DNA from: Marinimicrobium sp050113635
GTDB lineage: Bacteria; Pseudomonadota; Gammaproteobacteria; Pseudomonadales; Cellvibrionaceae
Length of the DNA: 64,000 nucleotides
Assembly: GCF_050113635.1 (NCBI RefSeq)
Contig: NZ_JBNJLT010000004.1
Location: 186,001 to 250,000 of the forward strand
Direction of reading: 5' to 3'
Shown: positions 34,540 through 44,057 of the stretch, piece after piece
Position numbering within the stretch: position 1 is the stretch's first letter
Layout of the letters: every line of letters begins with the position of its first letter
Notes under the pieces: generated by a model
The model's database searches: none
What the model saw: the letters and a program-made list of their open reading frames with translations, nothing else
Told to the model about the DNA's origin: nothing
Translations under genes and position numbers: made by a program

Positions 34540-37500
34540 CTATTGCGCTATCGTTTTGCTCAATTCAAAGACTTCTACGGCACCGCGCTGCTGTAATGTG
34601 ACGTAGGCGCTCGCGTTGTCTCCTGAGAAATCCAATGCAATATTGGTCGGGTATCGTCCTGTTAGTGGTATTTGTTCAACCATACGTCCCGCTGGAGACA
34701 GCACCGCGATCACTCCCGCCCCATAGCGGGCAATGTACAGATTGCCTTCTGGATCTACCGCCATACCGTCCATCCCGAAATCATCAAAGCGGTAGAACAG
34801 TCGCTTGTTGCTGATGTCGCCGTTGTCCGCGACGTCATAGGCCCAGACGTTACGCTGCACGCTTTCGTTGACGTACAACACGGTTTCATCGGGGCTCAGC
34901 TCAATGCCGTTGGTGGTGCCCATATCCGCTTCAAGCAATGTGAAGGCACCTTCCGGGTTCAGGCGCCAGAGCTGGCCTGTGCTGTCAGCCCAGTTTGGGT
35001 CACTGGCGAACACGGTACCGTCGCTGCGTAATACGATGTCGTTGGGCTGATGCATGTCGCTGTTGTGATGAGTGGCGATAACCTCGCCGCTGGCCTGGTC
35101 TAGCTGAAGTACATTGTGGCCGGTGTAATCCGCGATCCACAGGTTGCCTTGTTGGTCAAAGCGAATGCTGTTGCCGATGCTGCCTTCTGGCAACTCGGTA
35201 AATACGGTTCCGCTATCCTGGGCGGTGACTTTGCCGATGGTGCCCTGGCGTTGGAAGTTGACCGCGTAGAGGGCGCCGTTTGGCCCCATCGCCGGTCCTT
35301 CAATGCCGGTGGTGAAGCTGTCGTCGGGCATCCAGTCAGTTGTGATGGCGGGAGCGGGAACGGCGTTCAGCAGGCGCTCGACTGGGTAGGCAATGGCCAC
35401 CACCATCTCATCCTGAATGTGCTGCGCGTTACGCAGAGCACTGTGCGCAGCACGACGCAGGGACGGGCTCAAGCCACGGTGTTGTTGCCAGTGCTCGGCC
35501 AGCACCAGGCCCCACTCGGCGGTGGTGAGCACTCGCTGAGTATTGGCTTTCAGGTTGGCCGGGTCCGTTCCGTCGTTGAGTTGTGTCAGCAGCTGTTTGG
35601 TCGCTTGCCGCCAGTGCTCCAAAGATTCCCGGATGGTTTGGGCCACGGCCTGATCGCCAGGGTTCGCGATCCACTGGTCCATGCGACGGGAGAAATCCCG
35701 TGCGGCCATACTTTCGGCGGGCAGGGTGTCCACAAAGCGGTTTAATGGGTCGCGGCGGGAGTAGGTTTCGTTGGCCGACTTTTCGTGATGGCGATGGTAG
35801 TACTGCGCTTGCTCCAGAGTGTCTGCAAGAACCTCCGCGAGTGGTTGTTGTGCCTCGGGCAACAGCTTTTCACGGGCGGCGTCGGCCTGGGTAAAGTGCT
35901 GTAGCCCGACGGACTCGGCGGCCCATTGGGAAACGGCGGGCAGTCGCTGGTAAAGGTTGTCGGTATCGCGGCGCTCATCCGGCAACCACAGCCGCTCTGC
36001 TACCACAAAGCCCCGAGGCCATAACCGTGTATCGAGGCTTTGTTCGTCGATCAGTTCGGCCCAAAGGGCGATTTCTCCCCCCAGGATGTGGGATTTGGCT
36101 TTGTCGCTTAATGTAGGCCGTGTGCGTTGCTCGGTCGGCAAGGCGCTGTTATTACCGCTGCGTGCGGTCAGTTCCCCGTGCGTGGTGTAGGGCGCGTTGC
36201 CGACGATCATGTCGCCCGTTAAGGTCTCGTCGCGTCGCACTAAACGAGCCTCAACGGGGCCCATCCAGGTATCCAGCGTAAAGCGAATACGGTCGCCCGT
36301 CAGCGCAAGGTCGTGCAGCTTTTGGCGCGATTTCCCGGCGAAGTCCATAAATCCACGGCGCTGGTTACCGGGGCTTTCGATCAGAGTAAAGGTGCCTTTG
36401 ATGGCACTGCCACGCTTGCGCGGCATTTCAAAGGCCCAGGTTTGCCATGTTTCCCCGTCGGCGATATTTGTATCGAAATCCAACGGCTCGGGAACAATGC
36501 GATTGCGGTAGTGGTAGCCGGCCGGTTGAGGCTGGTCCAGGTAAAAGCCGGTGGACAGAATGGCTGGATGGCCGGCGTCGGCGGCTTCGCCGAGGGCGTC
36601 CGGCCCTTGCCAGGATTGTACCGCTGTTGAGGTGGGCAACGCCGGGTGCAACACTTCATCCCAACCCATCATTTTGCGATCTAATGAGGTGAGAATGGCC
36701 GACAGGCGCTGGTTGAAATAGGCGTGTAAATCGTGAGCATCGGCCAGCTTCATGCGTTCCATGAAGGCCTGAATGTCCGGGTTGGTTTCCCAGTGCTGAG
36801 GGTCTACCTCGTCGCCGCCGATGTGAATGTAGTCGAACGGGAACAGGTCGGCGACTTCTTTTAAAATGGCGTGGGCAAAACGGTAAACCTCATCGTTGGC
36901 CGGGTTAAGCAGGGGGTTGTGCACGCCCCAGCGGTCTTCCGGTTCGTAGGGACCGGGCGCGGACATCAACTCCGGATAGGCCACGGCGATGGCGCTGCTG
37001 TGGCCGGGCATGTCGATTTCGGGCATCACCTGGATGCCCCGATCAGCGGCGTAGTTCACGATCTCGCGGACCTGCTCCCAAGTGTAATATTGGCCCCCCG
37101 AGGCGTCCTCGTGCAGTTTCGGGTAAGCGCGGGACTCCAAACGCCAGCCCTGATCGTCCGTCAGGTGCCAGTGGAAAATATTGAGCTTGGCGGCGGCCAT
37201 GCCGTCTAATTGCCGCTTAATAGTGTCCACCGAGAAAAAGTGCCGCACGGTATCCAGCATTAATCCACGCCAGCCAAAGCGGGGTTGATCGTCGACACAC
37301 ATAACCGACAGCGTGATTTCGCCGGAGTCGTTCAGCCCGAGCAGTTGCAGCAAGGTTTCCAGGGCGTGACCGGCGCCTAACTGGGTGGTCGCCTGAATGT
37401 GAATGCTGTCGTCCAGCACGTGTATCTGATAACCGTCGGTATAAGGTTGAAGGTTGTCGGATTGCCGGAACCGGGGAACAGAGTCTTCAATGTGAATCAA

Positions 37501-37836
37501 CAGCGGCGTAGCCTGCCCGGAGTGCTCCATGGAGTGCCCCGTAGAGTGATGGTGGTGCTCTGTGTCTGCCGGTGCTTTCCGGGTCACGTTCATGCCGGTT
37601 TGCTGTTTCAGGCGCTGCTCGAAACGTGTTAGTACCGCCTCGGGTAACGCCTCCGCGCCGGAGCCTGCCAGGCTCAACGCAAAGCCGGACTGAATGACCA
37701 GCTCCCCTTCACTCTGGTCCACGGAAGCGGGATAAGGCATAAGCGGCAGGTCGTAGACTTCGACGGCCTGGGCGGGACCGCCAGCGAGCAGCCCCAGAAA
37801 TAGTGCGCTGATAAGAGTCTTTTTATTCGGCAACAT
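34540..37836 (-). CDS. GH20 beta-N-acetylhexosaminidase fused to a beta-propeller (SMP-30-like) domain
   Basis: 1098 residues. Signal peptide to AQA; GH20b domain (about 28-185) with a His-rich patch near 94-105; GH20 barrel from GWRGLMLDTVRHF, with the catalytic pair D342-E343 in HIGGDEVD and HWHLTDDQGWR. An insertion of about 110 residues (about 430-545) interrupts the barrel before ILGGEIALWAEL. A helical stretch (about 655-825) follows. Then about 270 residues of NHL/SMP-30-type repeats (NGALYAVN, GNLWIADYTG, DGTVFASDPN, GNLYIARYGAG). GH20 enzymes remove terminal GlcNAc or GalNAc from chitin oligomers, glycans or muropeptides. The propeller fusion is unusual. Gene lies 12 bases after the D-serine-dehydratase-like gene. 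Confidence 0.88.
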   Translation of the reverse strand: MLPNKKTLISALFLGLLAGGPAQAVEVYDLPLMPYPASVDQSEGELVIQSGFALSLAGSGAEALPEAVLTRFEQRLKQQTGMNVTRKAPADTEHHHHSTGHSMEHSGQATPLLIHIEDSVPRFRQSDNLQPYTDGYQIHVLDDSIHIQATTQLGAGHALETLLQLLGLNDSGEITLSVMCVDDQPRFGWRGLMLDTVRHFFSVDTIKRQLDGMAAAKLNIFHWHLTDDQGWRLESRAYPKLHEDASGGQYYTWEQVREIVNYAADRGIQVMPEIDMPGHSSAIAVAYPELMSAPGPYEPEDRWGVHNPLLNPANDEVYRFAHAILKEVADLFPFDYIHIGGDEVDPQHWETNPDIQAFMERMKLADAHDLHAYFNQRLSAILTSLDRKMMGWDEVLHPALPTSTAVQSWQGPDALGEAADAGHPAILSTGFYLDQPQPAGYHYRNRIVPEPLDFDTNIADGETWQTWAFEMPRKRGSAIKGTFTLIESPGNQRRGFMDFAGKSRQKLHDLALTGDRIRFTLDTWMGPVEARLVRRDETLTGDMIVGNAPYTTHGELTARSGNNSALPTEQRTRPTLSDKAKSHILGGEIALWAELIDEQSLDTRLWPRGFVVAERLWLPDERRDTDNLYQRLPAVSQWAAESVGLQHFTQADAAREKLLPEAQQPLAEVLADTLEQAQYYHRHHEKSANETYSRRDPLNRFVDTLPAESMAARDFSRRMDQWIANPGDQAVAQTIRESLEHWRQATKQLLTQLNDGTDPANLKANTQRVLTTAEWGLVLAEHWQQHRGLSPSLRRAAHSALRNAQHIQDEMVVAIAYPVERLLNAVPAPAITTDWMPDDSFTTGIEGPAMGPNGALYAVNFQRQGTIGKVTAQDSGTVFTELPEGSIGNSIRFDQQGNLWIADYTGHNVLQLDQASGEVIATHHNSDMHQPNDIVLRSDGTVFASDPNWADSTGQLWRLNPEGAFTLLEADMGTTNGIELSPDETVLYVNESVQRNVWAYDVADNGDISNKRLFYRFDDFGMDGMAVDPEGNLYIARYGAGVIAVLSPAGRMVEQIPLTGRYPTNIALDFSGDNASAYVTLQQRGAVEVFELSKTIAQ

Positions 37837-37848
37837 GGTAGAGGCTCG

Positions 37849-39042
37849 CTAGAAGTGAGTGTCGACGCGGCGCAGTAACTGGTAATGATCATTGATCACC
37901 AACAATTGGCGCCACTTATCAAAGGTAAGGCAGGGGTGGGACGTTGACAGCGCAATGATATCGCCCACTTGCAGATCCGCATCAGGCCGGGTACGAAGCC
38001 GACTGTGGTGGTCCATGATGTGGTCGACCTCCCAATCATTCGGGGCGGGCTGGGGCTGAGCGCTGCCGGATTCCGTGGAATCGGTTGGACGGTAGTGCAA
38101 TACCGGCTGCGGCAGACCGGCATCGAATGCGACTTCCCGCTTGCCAATAGTCAGGATTGCCATGCCCGGCTCGGGAATCGACTGTACATAGGCCCACACC
38201 TCCAGGCTGGATTGCAGATTACCGCCGGGCTGACAGTCTCGCGGCAGACGCGTCATGATGTCGCTTTGTGCCTCCCAGTAGATCCCTTTGTCGTGGATCA
38301 GGTAGCAGCCGGGCCGCAGCACCGGCAACAGCCCCTGGTCGCGCACAGGGCCAAACTCTTCCATCACCACGTCGTACCAGGCGGAACCGGCACCGGTCAG
38401 AATGGGCGTTTCGACCGCAAACTGACCGCTTTGGTGAAGCTCCAGCGTCAGTGCCCGGACGCTTTGCAAATGAGCGCGTATGGCGGCCTCGGGGTCGCTG
38501 CCATGAATGACCCCTTCATAGGTTTCCACCCCACTCAGCTGCAGTGCGGGCGCGTCTTTCAGAGCGGCCAGAACTGTGTCTATCTGGTGCCGCGTGCGGC
38601 AGCCGCAGCGTCCACCCGGTACACCGACTTCCAGTAACACGGGTAAGGTTTGACCGCGCTCCCCGAAGAACCTGTTCAGTGCCCGAATATTGTCAGGGTT
38701 GTCCACCAGGCAATAATACTGGAGCCCCTGCGCTAGCAAATCGCTGACGATATCCATATTTGCTCGACCGACGAGCTGGTTGGCCATCAAAATTCGTGGC
38801 ACACCGGCGTCGGCGGCGGCTTTCACCTGGGGCACGGTCGCCAGTGTCAGACCCCAGGCCCCTGCATCGATCTGGCGGCGAAAAAAATCCGGCGTCATGG
38901 TGGTTTTGCCGTGGGGGCAGAGCTGCACCTGATTGTGTTCGGCAAAACGCTGCATCCAGTGCAGGTTATTGTCGAGCCGGGACTGGTAGATCACTGCGGC
39001 GGGGAGTGGCAGGCTTTCGTCGAGAAGATTGGGTGTGCTCAT
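37849..39042 (-). CDS. D-serine dehydratase-like (fold-type III PLP) amino acid deaminase
   Basis: 397 residues from ATG at 39042; the frame opens at 39078. The alanine-racemase-like N-terminal barrel carries the PLP lysine K46 in LCPHGKTTMTP. The C-terminal domain has DHHSRL and SHPCLTFDKW, matching the zinc His/Cys ligands of eukaryotic-type D-serine dehydratases and D-threo-3-hydroxyaspartate dehydratases. It would turn a D-hydroxyamino acid into a 2-oxo acid and ammonia through an enamine. The RidA homologue in the divergent operon could clear that enamine. Exact substrate unknown. Confidence 0.83.
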   Translation of the reverse strand: MSTPNLLDESLPLPAAVIYQSRLDNNLHWMQRFAEHNQVQLCPHGKTTMTPDFFRRQIDAGAWGLTLATVPQVKAAADAGVPRILMANQLVGRANMDIVSDLLAQGLQYYCLVDNPDNIRALNRFFGERGQTLPVLLEVGVPGGRCGCRTRHQIDTVLAALKDAPALQLSGVETYEGVIHGSDPEAAIRAHLQSVRALTLELHQSGQFAVETPILTGAGSAWYDVVMEEFGPVRDQGLLPVLRPGCYLIHDKGIYWEAQSDIMTRLPRDCQPGGNLQSSLEVWAYVQSIPEPGMAILTIGKREVAFDAGLPQPVLHYRPTDSTESGSAQPQPAPNDWEVDHIMDHHSRLRTRPDADLQVGDIIALSTSHPCLTFDKWRQLLVINDHYQLLRRVDTHF

Positions 39043-39131
39043 AGGAATGTCTTTATACAGAGGGTGGCCCGGTCCCATTGGAGACCGTCTTGAGAGGGAT
39101 GATAGAAATTACCAATAAATAAAGTCAAGTG

Positions 39132-39160
39132 TTGAAAATAACAAACACGGTAACTATACT
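39132..39160 (+). promoter_or_regulatory. Sigma-70 promoter for the RpiR regulator operon
   Basis: TTGAAA at 39132-39137, a 17-base spacer, then TATACT at 39155-39160. It lies in the AT-rich spacer between divergent operons. Transcription from here would leave about 85 bases before the GTG at 39254. Confidence 0.65.
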
Positions 39161-39253
39161 GCCCTGAAGTTCCGTATGATCGTAGCAGGTGCCTTCCCTG
39201 CCCGCTCAGCCAGCATGGAAGGTGATCGGTCTCAAAACCTTAGGAAACCGCCT

Positions 39254-40120
39254 GTGAGTCACGAGCCAGACATTATTTCTCGAATTAACGCCCTGTACAG
39301 CCATTTGCGTGATGCGGAACAGAAAATAGCCCGGCTGGTGCTGGATGATATGAATTTTGCGGCCCGGGCCAGTATTAGTGAACTGGCCGATCGGGCCGGG
39401 GTGAGCGAAGCCACGGTCACCCGCTTTGCCAAGGCGATTGAATGTCGCAACGTGCGGGACCTGAAAATGCGTCTGGCACAGGCGGAAGCTGTAGGCCAGC
39501 GCTTCTACACCGAAGTCCGGCCAGAGCCCGGTGGGCTGTACAGCGTTTATGAAACCATCAAATCCACCCTCGACCACAATGCCCAGCTGGTCACCGAAGC
39601 GGTGATCCGGCCTGCGGTGGAGTGGTTGTCCAAGTCCCGGCAGGTGCTGGTCTTCGGCGTTGGAGGTGGCTCAACGGTGATGGCACAGGAGTGCCAACAT
39701 CGGCTGTTTCGTCTGGGCTTCCCCGCCACCGCCTACTGCGACCCGATGTTAATGCGCATGGCAGCTTCGGCCATAGAGTCCAATGATGTCGTGGTCGCCT
39801 TGTCGTTGGGTGGCTACAGCCCGGATGTTCAGGACGCCGTGGAGATTGCGAAAGAGTACGGCGCGCGCACGATTGGTATCACCGTCGCGGATTCCCCGCT
39901 GGGTAAAACGGTGGATCAGTTGATTCCGATGCAACCGCTCGAAACCGATTATATCTTTAAGCCAAGTGCGTCCCGTTACGTGATGCTCGCGGCCATTGAT
40001 GTACTGGCCATGGAGTTGGCCGCTAAGCACAAGCGCAAGAGTCGCGAGGCCCTGCGTCGCATAAAACACACGCTGGACAGCCACAAGTGCGGGCAGGATC
40101 GCTTGCCGCTGGGGGACTGA
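39254..40120 (+). CDS. RpiR-family transcriptional regulator
   Basis: 288 residues from GTG at 39254, which has TAGGA eight bases upstream; frames from 39176 or 39213 are longer but would start at or close to the transcript start. The N-terminal HTH_6 domain (ISELADRAGVSEATVTRFAKAI) is followed by a SIS sugar-phosphate domain (VFGVGGGSTVMAQECQHRLF, SLGGYSPDVQDAVEIAKEYG). RpiR proteins sense phosphosugars such as GlcNAc-6-P or MurNAc-6-P. It sits between the GH20/deaminase operon and the D-aminoacylase operon, so it probably controls both. Confidence 0.9.
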   Translation: MSHEPDIISRINALYSHLRDAEQKIARLVLDDMNFAARASISELADRAGVSEATVTRFAKAIECRNVRDLKMRLAQAEAVGQRFYTEVRPEPGGLYSVYETIKSTLDHNAQLVTEAVIRPAVEWLSKSRQVLVFGVGGGSTVMAQECQHRLFRLGFPATAYCDPMLMRMAASAIESNDVVVALSLGGYSPDVQDAVEIAKEYGARTIGITVADSPLGKTVDQLIPMQPLETDYIFKPSASRYVMLAAIDVLAMELAAKHKRKSREALRRIKHTLDSHKCGQDRLPLGD

Positions 40121-40151
40121 GCCGGCTTTGATGAGATGAAGTGGGTTCCTG

Positions 40152-41588
40152 ATGAAGTATCACACGCTGATCCGCGCAGCGCGGGTTGTGGATGGCACGG
40201 GTAGCGCCGAGTATCGGGCCGATGTGGCCATTCAAGACAATCGCGTGGTGCGTATCGCACCGTCTATAGAAGAACCCGCTGAGCACGAAGTGGATGCGGA
40301 AGGCCTGGTCCTGGCACCGGGCTTTATTGATGTGCATACCCACGATGATCTGGAGGTAATTCATAATCCCCAGATGACGGCCAAACTCAGTCAGGGAGTG
40401 ACCAGTGTCATTGTCGGCAACTGCGGTATCAGCGCCAGCCCAGTCCGACTGGACGGCCCTCCCCCTGACCCACTGAATCTGCTGGGTGAGCAGAACGACT
40501 TTCAGTTTGCGACCTTCGAAGCCTACGCGCGCGCCGTGACGGCAGCCAGCCCGGCCGTGAACGTCGGCGCGCTCATCGGCCATACCAGCCTGCGTATCAA
40601 TCACATGAGCGACCTGCAACGCAGCGCTACGGTGGCGGAACAGGAAGGCATGCGCGCGCAGCTGCGGGAAGCCCTCTCTCAAGGTGCGCTCGGCATGAGT
40701 TCAGGGCTGGCCTACCATAATGCCAAGCAGTCAGATACCGCCGAAGTCATGGCCATGGTGAAAGAGCTCACACGCTTTGGCGCGTTGTACACCACGCACA
40801 TGCGCACCGAGTTTGATGCGATCGTCGAGGCTATGAACGAAGCGCTGGATACCGCCCGTGAAGGCAAGGTTCCTCTGGTGATCTCCCACCTCAAATGCGC
40901 TGGCAAGGGCAACTGGGGGCGCAGCGGCGAAGTGCTCGGCCATTTGGAGGCCGCTTCTCAGCATCAGAAAGTCGCGTGTGACTGTTACCCCTACTCGGCC
41001 AGCTCAAGTACGCTGGATCTCGCTCAGGTCACACCGGACAGCGATATCTTTATCACCTGGTCAAGCGCCTTTCCCGATCAGGGCGGGCGACGTCTGGAAG
41101 ATATTGCCCATGACTGGAACCTGTCTCTGTTGGACGCGGCGAAGCGTTTACAGCCCGCAGGCGCTGTCTATCACTGCATGGATCCGGACGATGTCGAGCG
41201 TATTCTCAGCCACCCACTGACCATGGTGGGTTCCGATGGCTTGCCGAAAGACCCGCATCCCCACCCGCGCTTATGGGGTGCCTTCCCTCGTGTACTGGCG
41301 CACTACTGCCGCGAGCGGAAACTGTTCGATCTGTCAACCGCCATTCATAAAATGACCGGCCGCTCCGCGTCAGAGTTTGGTTTGAAAGACCGGGGCGTGA
41401 TCGCGGAAGGCGCCTACGCCGATCTGGTATTACTGGATTTCGAAAACCTCAAATCCACGGCGACCTACGAACAGCCGGTGCAAGTGGCGACGGGTATTCA
41501 CAGCGTATGGGTTAATGGCGCGCTTAGCTATCGACCAGGCGAGACTGGGTTAACGCGCAAAGGTCAGTTCCTGTTCCGTTCCGCCTGA
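40152..41588 (+). CDS. N-acyl-D-amino-acid deacylase (D-aminoacylase)
   Basis: 478 residues, amidohydrolase superfamily. VHTHDDLE (H62, H64) is the first metal pair, GNCGIS the bridging Cys loop, SHLKCAGKGNWG the later His, and GSDGLPKDPHPHPRLWG the catalytic Asp segment typical of D-aminoacylases. It hydrolyses N-acyl-D-amino acids to a D-amino acid and a carboxylate. No signal peptide, so the substrate must be imported, fitting the symporter two genes on. It is downstream of the RpiR gene by 31 bases. Confidence 0.9.
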   Translation: MKYHTLIRAARVVDGTGSAEYRADVAIQDNRVVRIAPSIEEPAEHEVDAEGLVLAPGFIDVHTHDDLEVIHNPQMTAKLSQGVTSVIVGNCGISASPVRLDGPPPDPLNLLGEQNDFQFATFEAYARAVTAASPAVNVGALIGHTSLRINHMSDLQRSATVAEQEGMRAQLREALSQGALGMSSGLAYHNAKQSDTAEVMAMVKELTRFGALYTTHMRTEFDAIVEAMNEALDTAREGKVPLVISHLKCAGKGNWGRSGEVLGHLEAASQHQKVACDCYPYSASSSTLDLAQVTPDSDIFITWSSAFPDQGGRRLEDIAHDWNLSLLDAAKRLQPAGAVYHCMDPDDVERILSHPLTMVGSDGLPKDPHPHPRLWGAFPRVLAHYCRERKLFDLSTAIHKMTGRSASEFGLKDRGVIAEGAYADLVLLDFENLKSTATYEQPVQVATGIHSVWVNGALSYRPGETGLTRKGQFLFRSA

Positions 41589-41673
41589 TTCGCCTTTTTA
41601 GAGTTGCAGCGCTGTCATCGGCAGCGCTGCAATGTATGTTTGAAATCATCCATTTTGAAAAGAGGAAGTAGCA

Positions 41674-42066
41674 GTGACAATTCAACGTTTCGGTGCCGAA
41701 GGTGGAGTGGGAACCGGTGGACAGGCCTTGCCGTTTGCCCGGGCAACGCAGGCAGCCGGCTGGCTGTATGTGTCCGGTCAGACACCGATGCTCGAAGGCG
41801 AAGTGGTTGAGGGCGGAATTGTCGAGCAATCACAGCTCGCCATCGACAATTGTTTTGCCATTATGCGCGAAGCGGGCTACGGCCCCGAAGATGTTATGCA
41901 TGTGACAGTCATCCTGACCGACTCCCGTTATTTCCAGTCCTTCAACAAAGTCTTCAAAGCCAATTTTGGTGATAACCCGCCTGCGCGTATTTGTTCTGTG
42001 TGTGATCTGGTGGTGGACTGTAAAGTCGAAGTCGGCGTCGTGTGCTACAAAGCGGACAAGGCATGA
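41674..42066 (+). CDS. RidA-family protein
   Basis: 130 residues from GTG at 41674 with AGAGGA upstream. RidA-type features are LYVSGQTPML, the DVMHVTVILTD segment and PARICSVCDLVVDCKVEV, where Arg is the imine-binding residue. Compared with the housekeeping ridA at 13628, it has an ICSVCDL run, as in catabolic RidA subgroups. It likely hydrolyses the enamine/imine made by the D-serine-dehydratase-like enzyme. It overlaps the next gene by four bases (ATGA). Confidence 0.88.
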   Translation: MTIQRFGAEGGVGTGGQALPFARATQAAGWLYVSGQTPMLEGEVVEGGIVEQSQLAIDNCFAIMREAGYGPEDVMHVTVILTDSRYFQSFNKVFKANFGDNPPARICSVCDLVVDCKVEVGVVCYKADKA

Positions 42067-43508
42067 GCACCAGCCTGTTTCTCGGCGCTTTCGGCGCTTA
42101 CATTGCGTTTCTGATTGTACTTAGCTGGTGGGTCTCTCGCCGTCATGACAGCGGCGAGGACTTTTTGCTCGCGGGCCGCAGCCTGCCCATTTTCCTGATC
42201 GTTGGCACCACCGTCGCCACGATGGTGGGAACGGGTTCCTCCATGGGCGCGGTGGGTTTTGGGTACGCCAATGGCTGGGCCGGCGCCCTGTATGGCATCG
42301 GCGGTGCCATCGGCATTTTGCTGTTGGCCTGGTGGTTTGCGCCGGTGCGACAGTGGCGCTTTATGACCATGAGCGAGGAGCTTTCCTTTTACGTGGGCGC
42401 CAGCCGTTTGGTGAAAAATCTGGTAGCGGTGTTAATACTGCTGGCCTGTATCGGTTGGCTCGGCGCGCATATTCTTGGCGGCGGATTGTATCTCTCCTGG
42501 ATGGCGGGCATTGATTTACACTGGGCGCGGGCCATTATTGCCCTGGGCTTTGCCATCTACGTTATCGTCGGTGGTTATCGCGCTGTGGTGTGGACCGATA
42601 CCCTGCAGGCAATTGTGCTGTTTTTCGGGTTTATCCTGATGGCGCTGTTGGTGCTTAATGCCGTCGGTGGCTGGGAAGCGCTGATGGCGGCGCAACCGGA
42701 GGCCAACCTGACCTTCAGTGGTGAGGGCGCCATTGGCAGCTTGCCGGCGCTTTCGCTGGTACTGGTGATTGCCGTGGGGGTGCTGGCCACACCGTCGTAC
42801 CGCCAGCGTATTTATTCGGCCCGCACGGTGGGGTCAGTGCGCCGGTCCTTCCTGATTTCAGGAACGCTGTACCTGTTTTTCTCCTTTGTGCCGGCCATTA
42901 TCGGCATGGGCGCTTACGCGCTGGATCCTTCTCTGGAGAACCGCAATTTCGCGTTTCCGTTTTTGGCCGAAGAAGTGCTGCCGCTATGGATTGGGCTTGT
43001 CGTGCTGATTGCCGGCCTATCGGCGACCATGTCCAGCGCCAGCTCTGATGCCATGGCGGGTGTGGCGGTATTGATGCGGGATATCTACGTGATGGTTACC
43101 GGACGGATGCCCCCCAGGGAAAACGTCATTCGCGACTCCCGGGTGGGGTTGGCCGCCGTGATTGGTCTGGCGTGGGTGATGGCCTCCCTGTCCGATGACC
43201 TGATTGGCTACATCACCAATATGATCGCCACGATTATGGCCGGTATGTTCGTCTGTGGGCTGCTCGGTCGTTTTTGGCCGCGTTACAACTGGCAGGGTGC
43301 GCTGGCCTCACTGATCGGGGGCGCCTTGATGTCCGTCTGGGTATTGCTCTACAGCAAGGAATTCTGGGGCAACCCGATTATCCCGGCGTTGGCCGCAGCC
43401 CTGGCCGCGGGCATTGTGGCGTCTCTGCTGACCCCGAAACAGTCTCTCACGCCCGAACAAGCCCTGGAGCAACTGGACCGGGAGCGTGATCAAATGGAAA
43501 GCGTGTGA
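42063..43508 (+). CDS. Sodium:solute symporter (SSS family)
   Basis: 481 residues with about thirteen membrane helices. The start at 42063 overlaps the ridA-like stop. The SSS fold is shown by FLLAGRSLPIFLIVGTTVAT, the GYRAVVWTDTLQ segment and SATMSSASSDAMAG near helix 8, the sodium site. It should carry a small organic solute with Na+ across the inner membrane. From the operon, acylated D-amino acids or related compounds are the natural guess. The last 30 residues are a cytoplasmic charged tail. Confidence 0.88.
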   Translation: MSTSLFLGAFGAYIAFLIVLSWWVSRRHDSGEDFLLAGRSLPIFLIVGTTVATMVGTGSSMGAVGFGYANGWAGALYGIGGAIGILLLAWWFAPVRQWRFMTMSEELSFYVGASRLVKNLVAVLILLACIGWLGAHILGGGLYLSWMAGIDLHWARAIIALGFAIYVIVGGYRAVVWTDTLQAIVLFFGFILMALLVLNAVGGWEALMAAQPEANLTFSGEGAIGSLPALSLVLVIAVGVLATPSYRQRIYSARTVGSVRRSFLISGTLYLFFSFVPAIIGMGAYALDPSLENRNFAFPFLAEEVLPLWIGLVVLIAGLSATMSSASSDAMAGVAVLMRDIYVMVTGRMPPRENVIRDSRVGLAAVIGLAWVMASLSDDLIGYITNMIATIMAGMFVCGLLGRFWPRYNWQGALASLIGGALMSVWVLLYSKEFWGNPIIPALAAALAAGIVASLLTPKQSLTPEQALEQLDRERDQMESV

Positions 43509-43592
43509 GGCGAACGGAGGCGTCCCTGTCATTCGCTCTGAGAGAATCACTTCGGTATCATTCCGTCGAATCGTTATAACCGAGGTGAAACC

Positions 43593-43829
43593 ATGAGTTC
43601 CACAGCTTTGAAGGCTCTTGAGCTCGCTCGCTCAGGGGATTGGGAGGGCGCCCATACACTGGTGCAGGATGGCAGTGACAGCCTGTCGGCGTTGATTCAC
43701 GGCTACCTGCACCGTGAAGAGGGTGATCTTAGCAACGCCGCCTATTGGTATCGACGCGCCGGAGAGACATTACCGGATAACACCCTGACGGAAGAATGGC
43801 AGCGGCTCTATCAACGAGCGCAAGCTTGA
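43593..43829 (+). CDS. Small TPR-like conserved protein
   Basis: 78 residues, ribosome site GAGGTG seven bases before ATG. The sequence (ALELARSGDWEGAHTLVQ, HGYLHREEGDLSNAAYWYRRAG) is two helical hairpins of TPR/Sel1 character. Short proteins like this are common in Pseudomonas and marine gammaproteobacteria with no assigned role. Soluble, cytoplasmic. It lies between the symporter and the chemoreceptor. Confidence 0.75.
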   Translation: MSSTALKALELARSGDWEGAHTLVQDGSDSLSALIHGYLHREEGDLSNAAYWYRRAGETLPDNTLTEEWQRLYQRAQA

Positions 43830-44057
43830 GCCCTCCCTCTTATTGTGCGTGCGCTCCGTTGTGGACTCTCTTGTGCGCTATTGTGGGGCGTTTTTCAAGG
43901 TCAGCACGGCTATAAAAGACCATCCTTGCACTGACTTTGCGCGCCCCGCGAGCGTTTGCCCCTCATCTTGGGGCGTTAAACCGTTCTGCATTTCCGCTTG
44001 GTATCAAACTTGCTCCGCTTCGAGTTAAACAACAGCGTTTAAGCCGAGGGGGTCACC

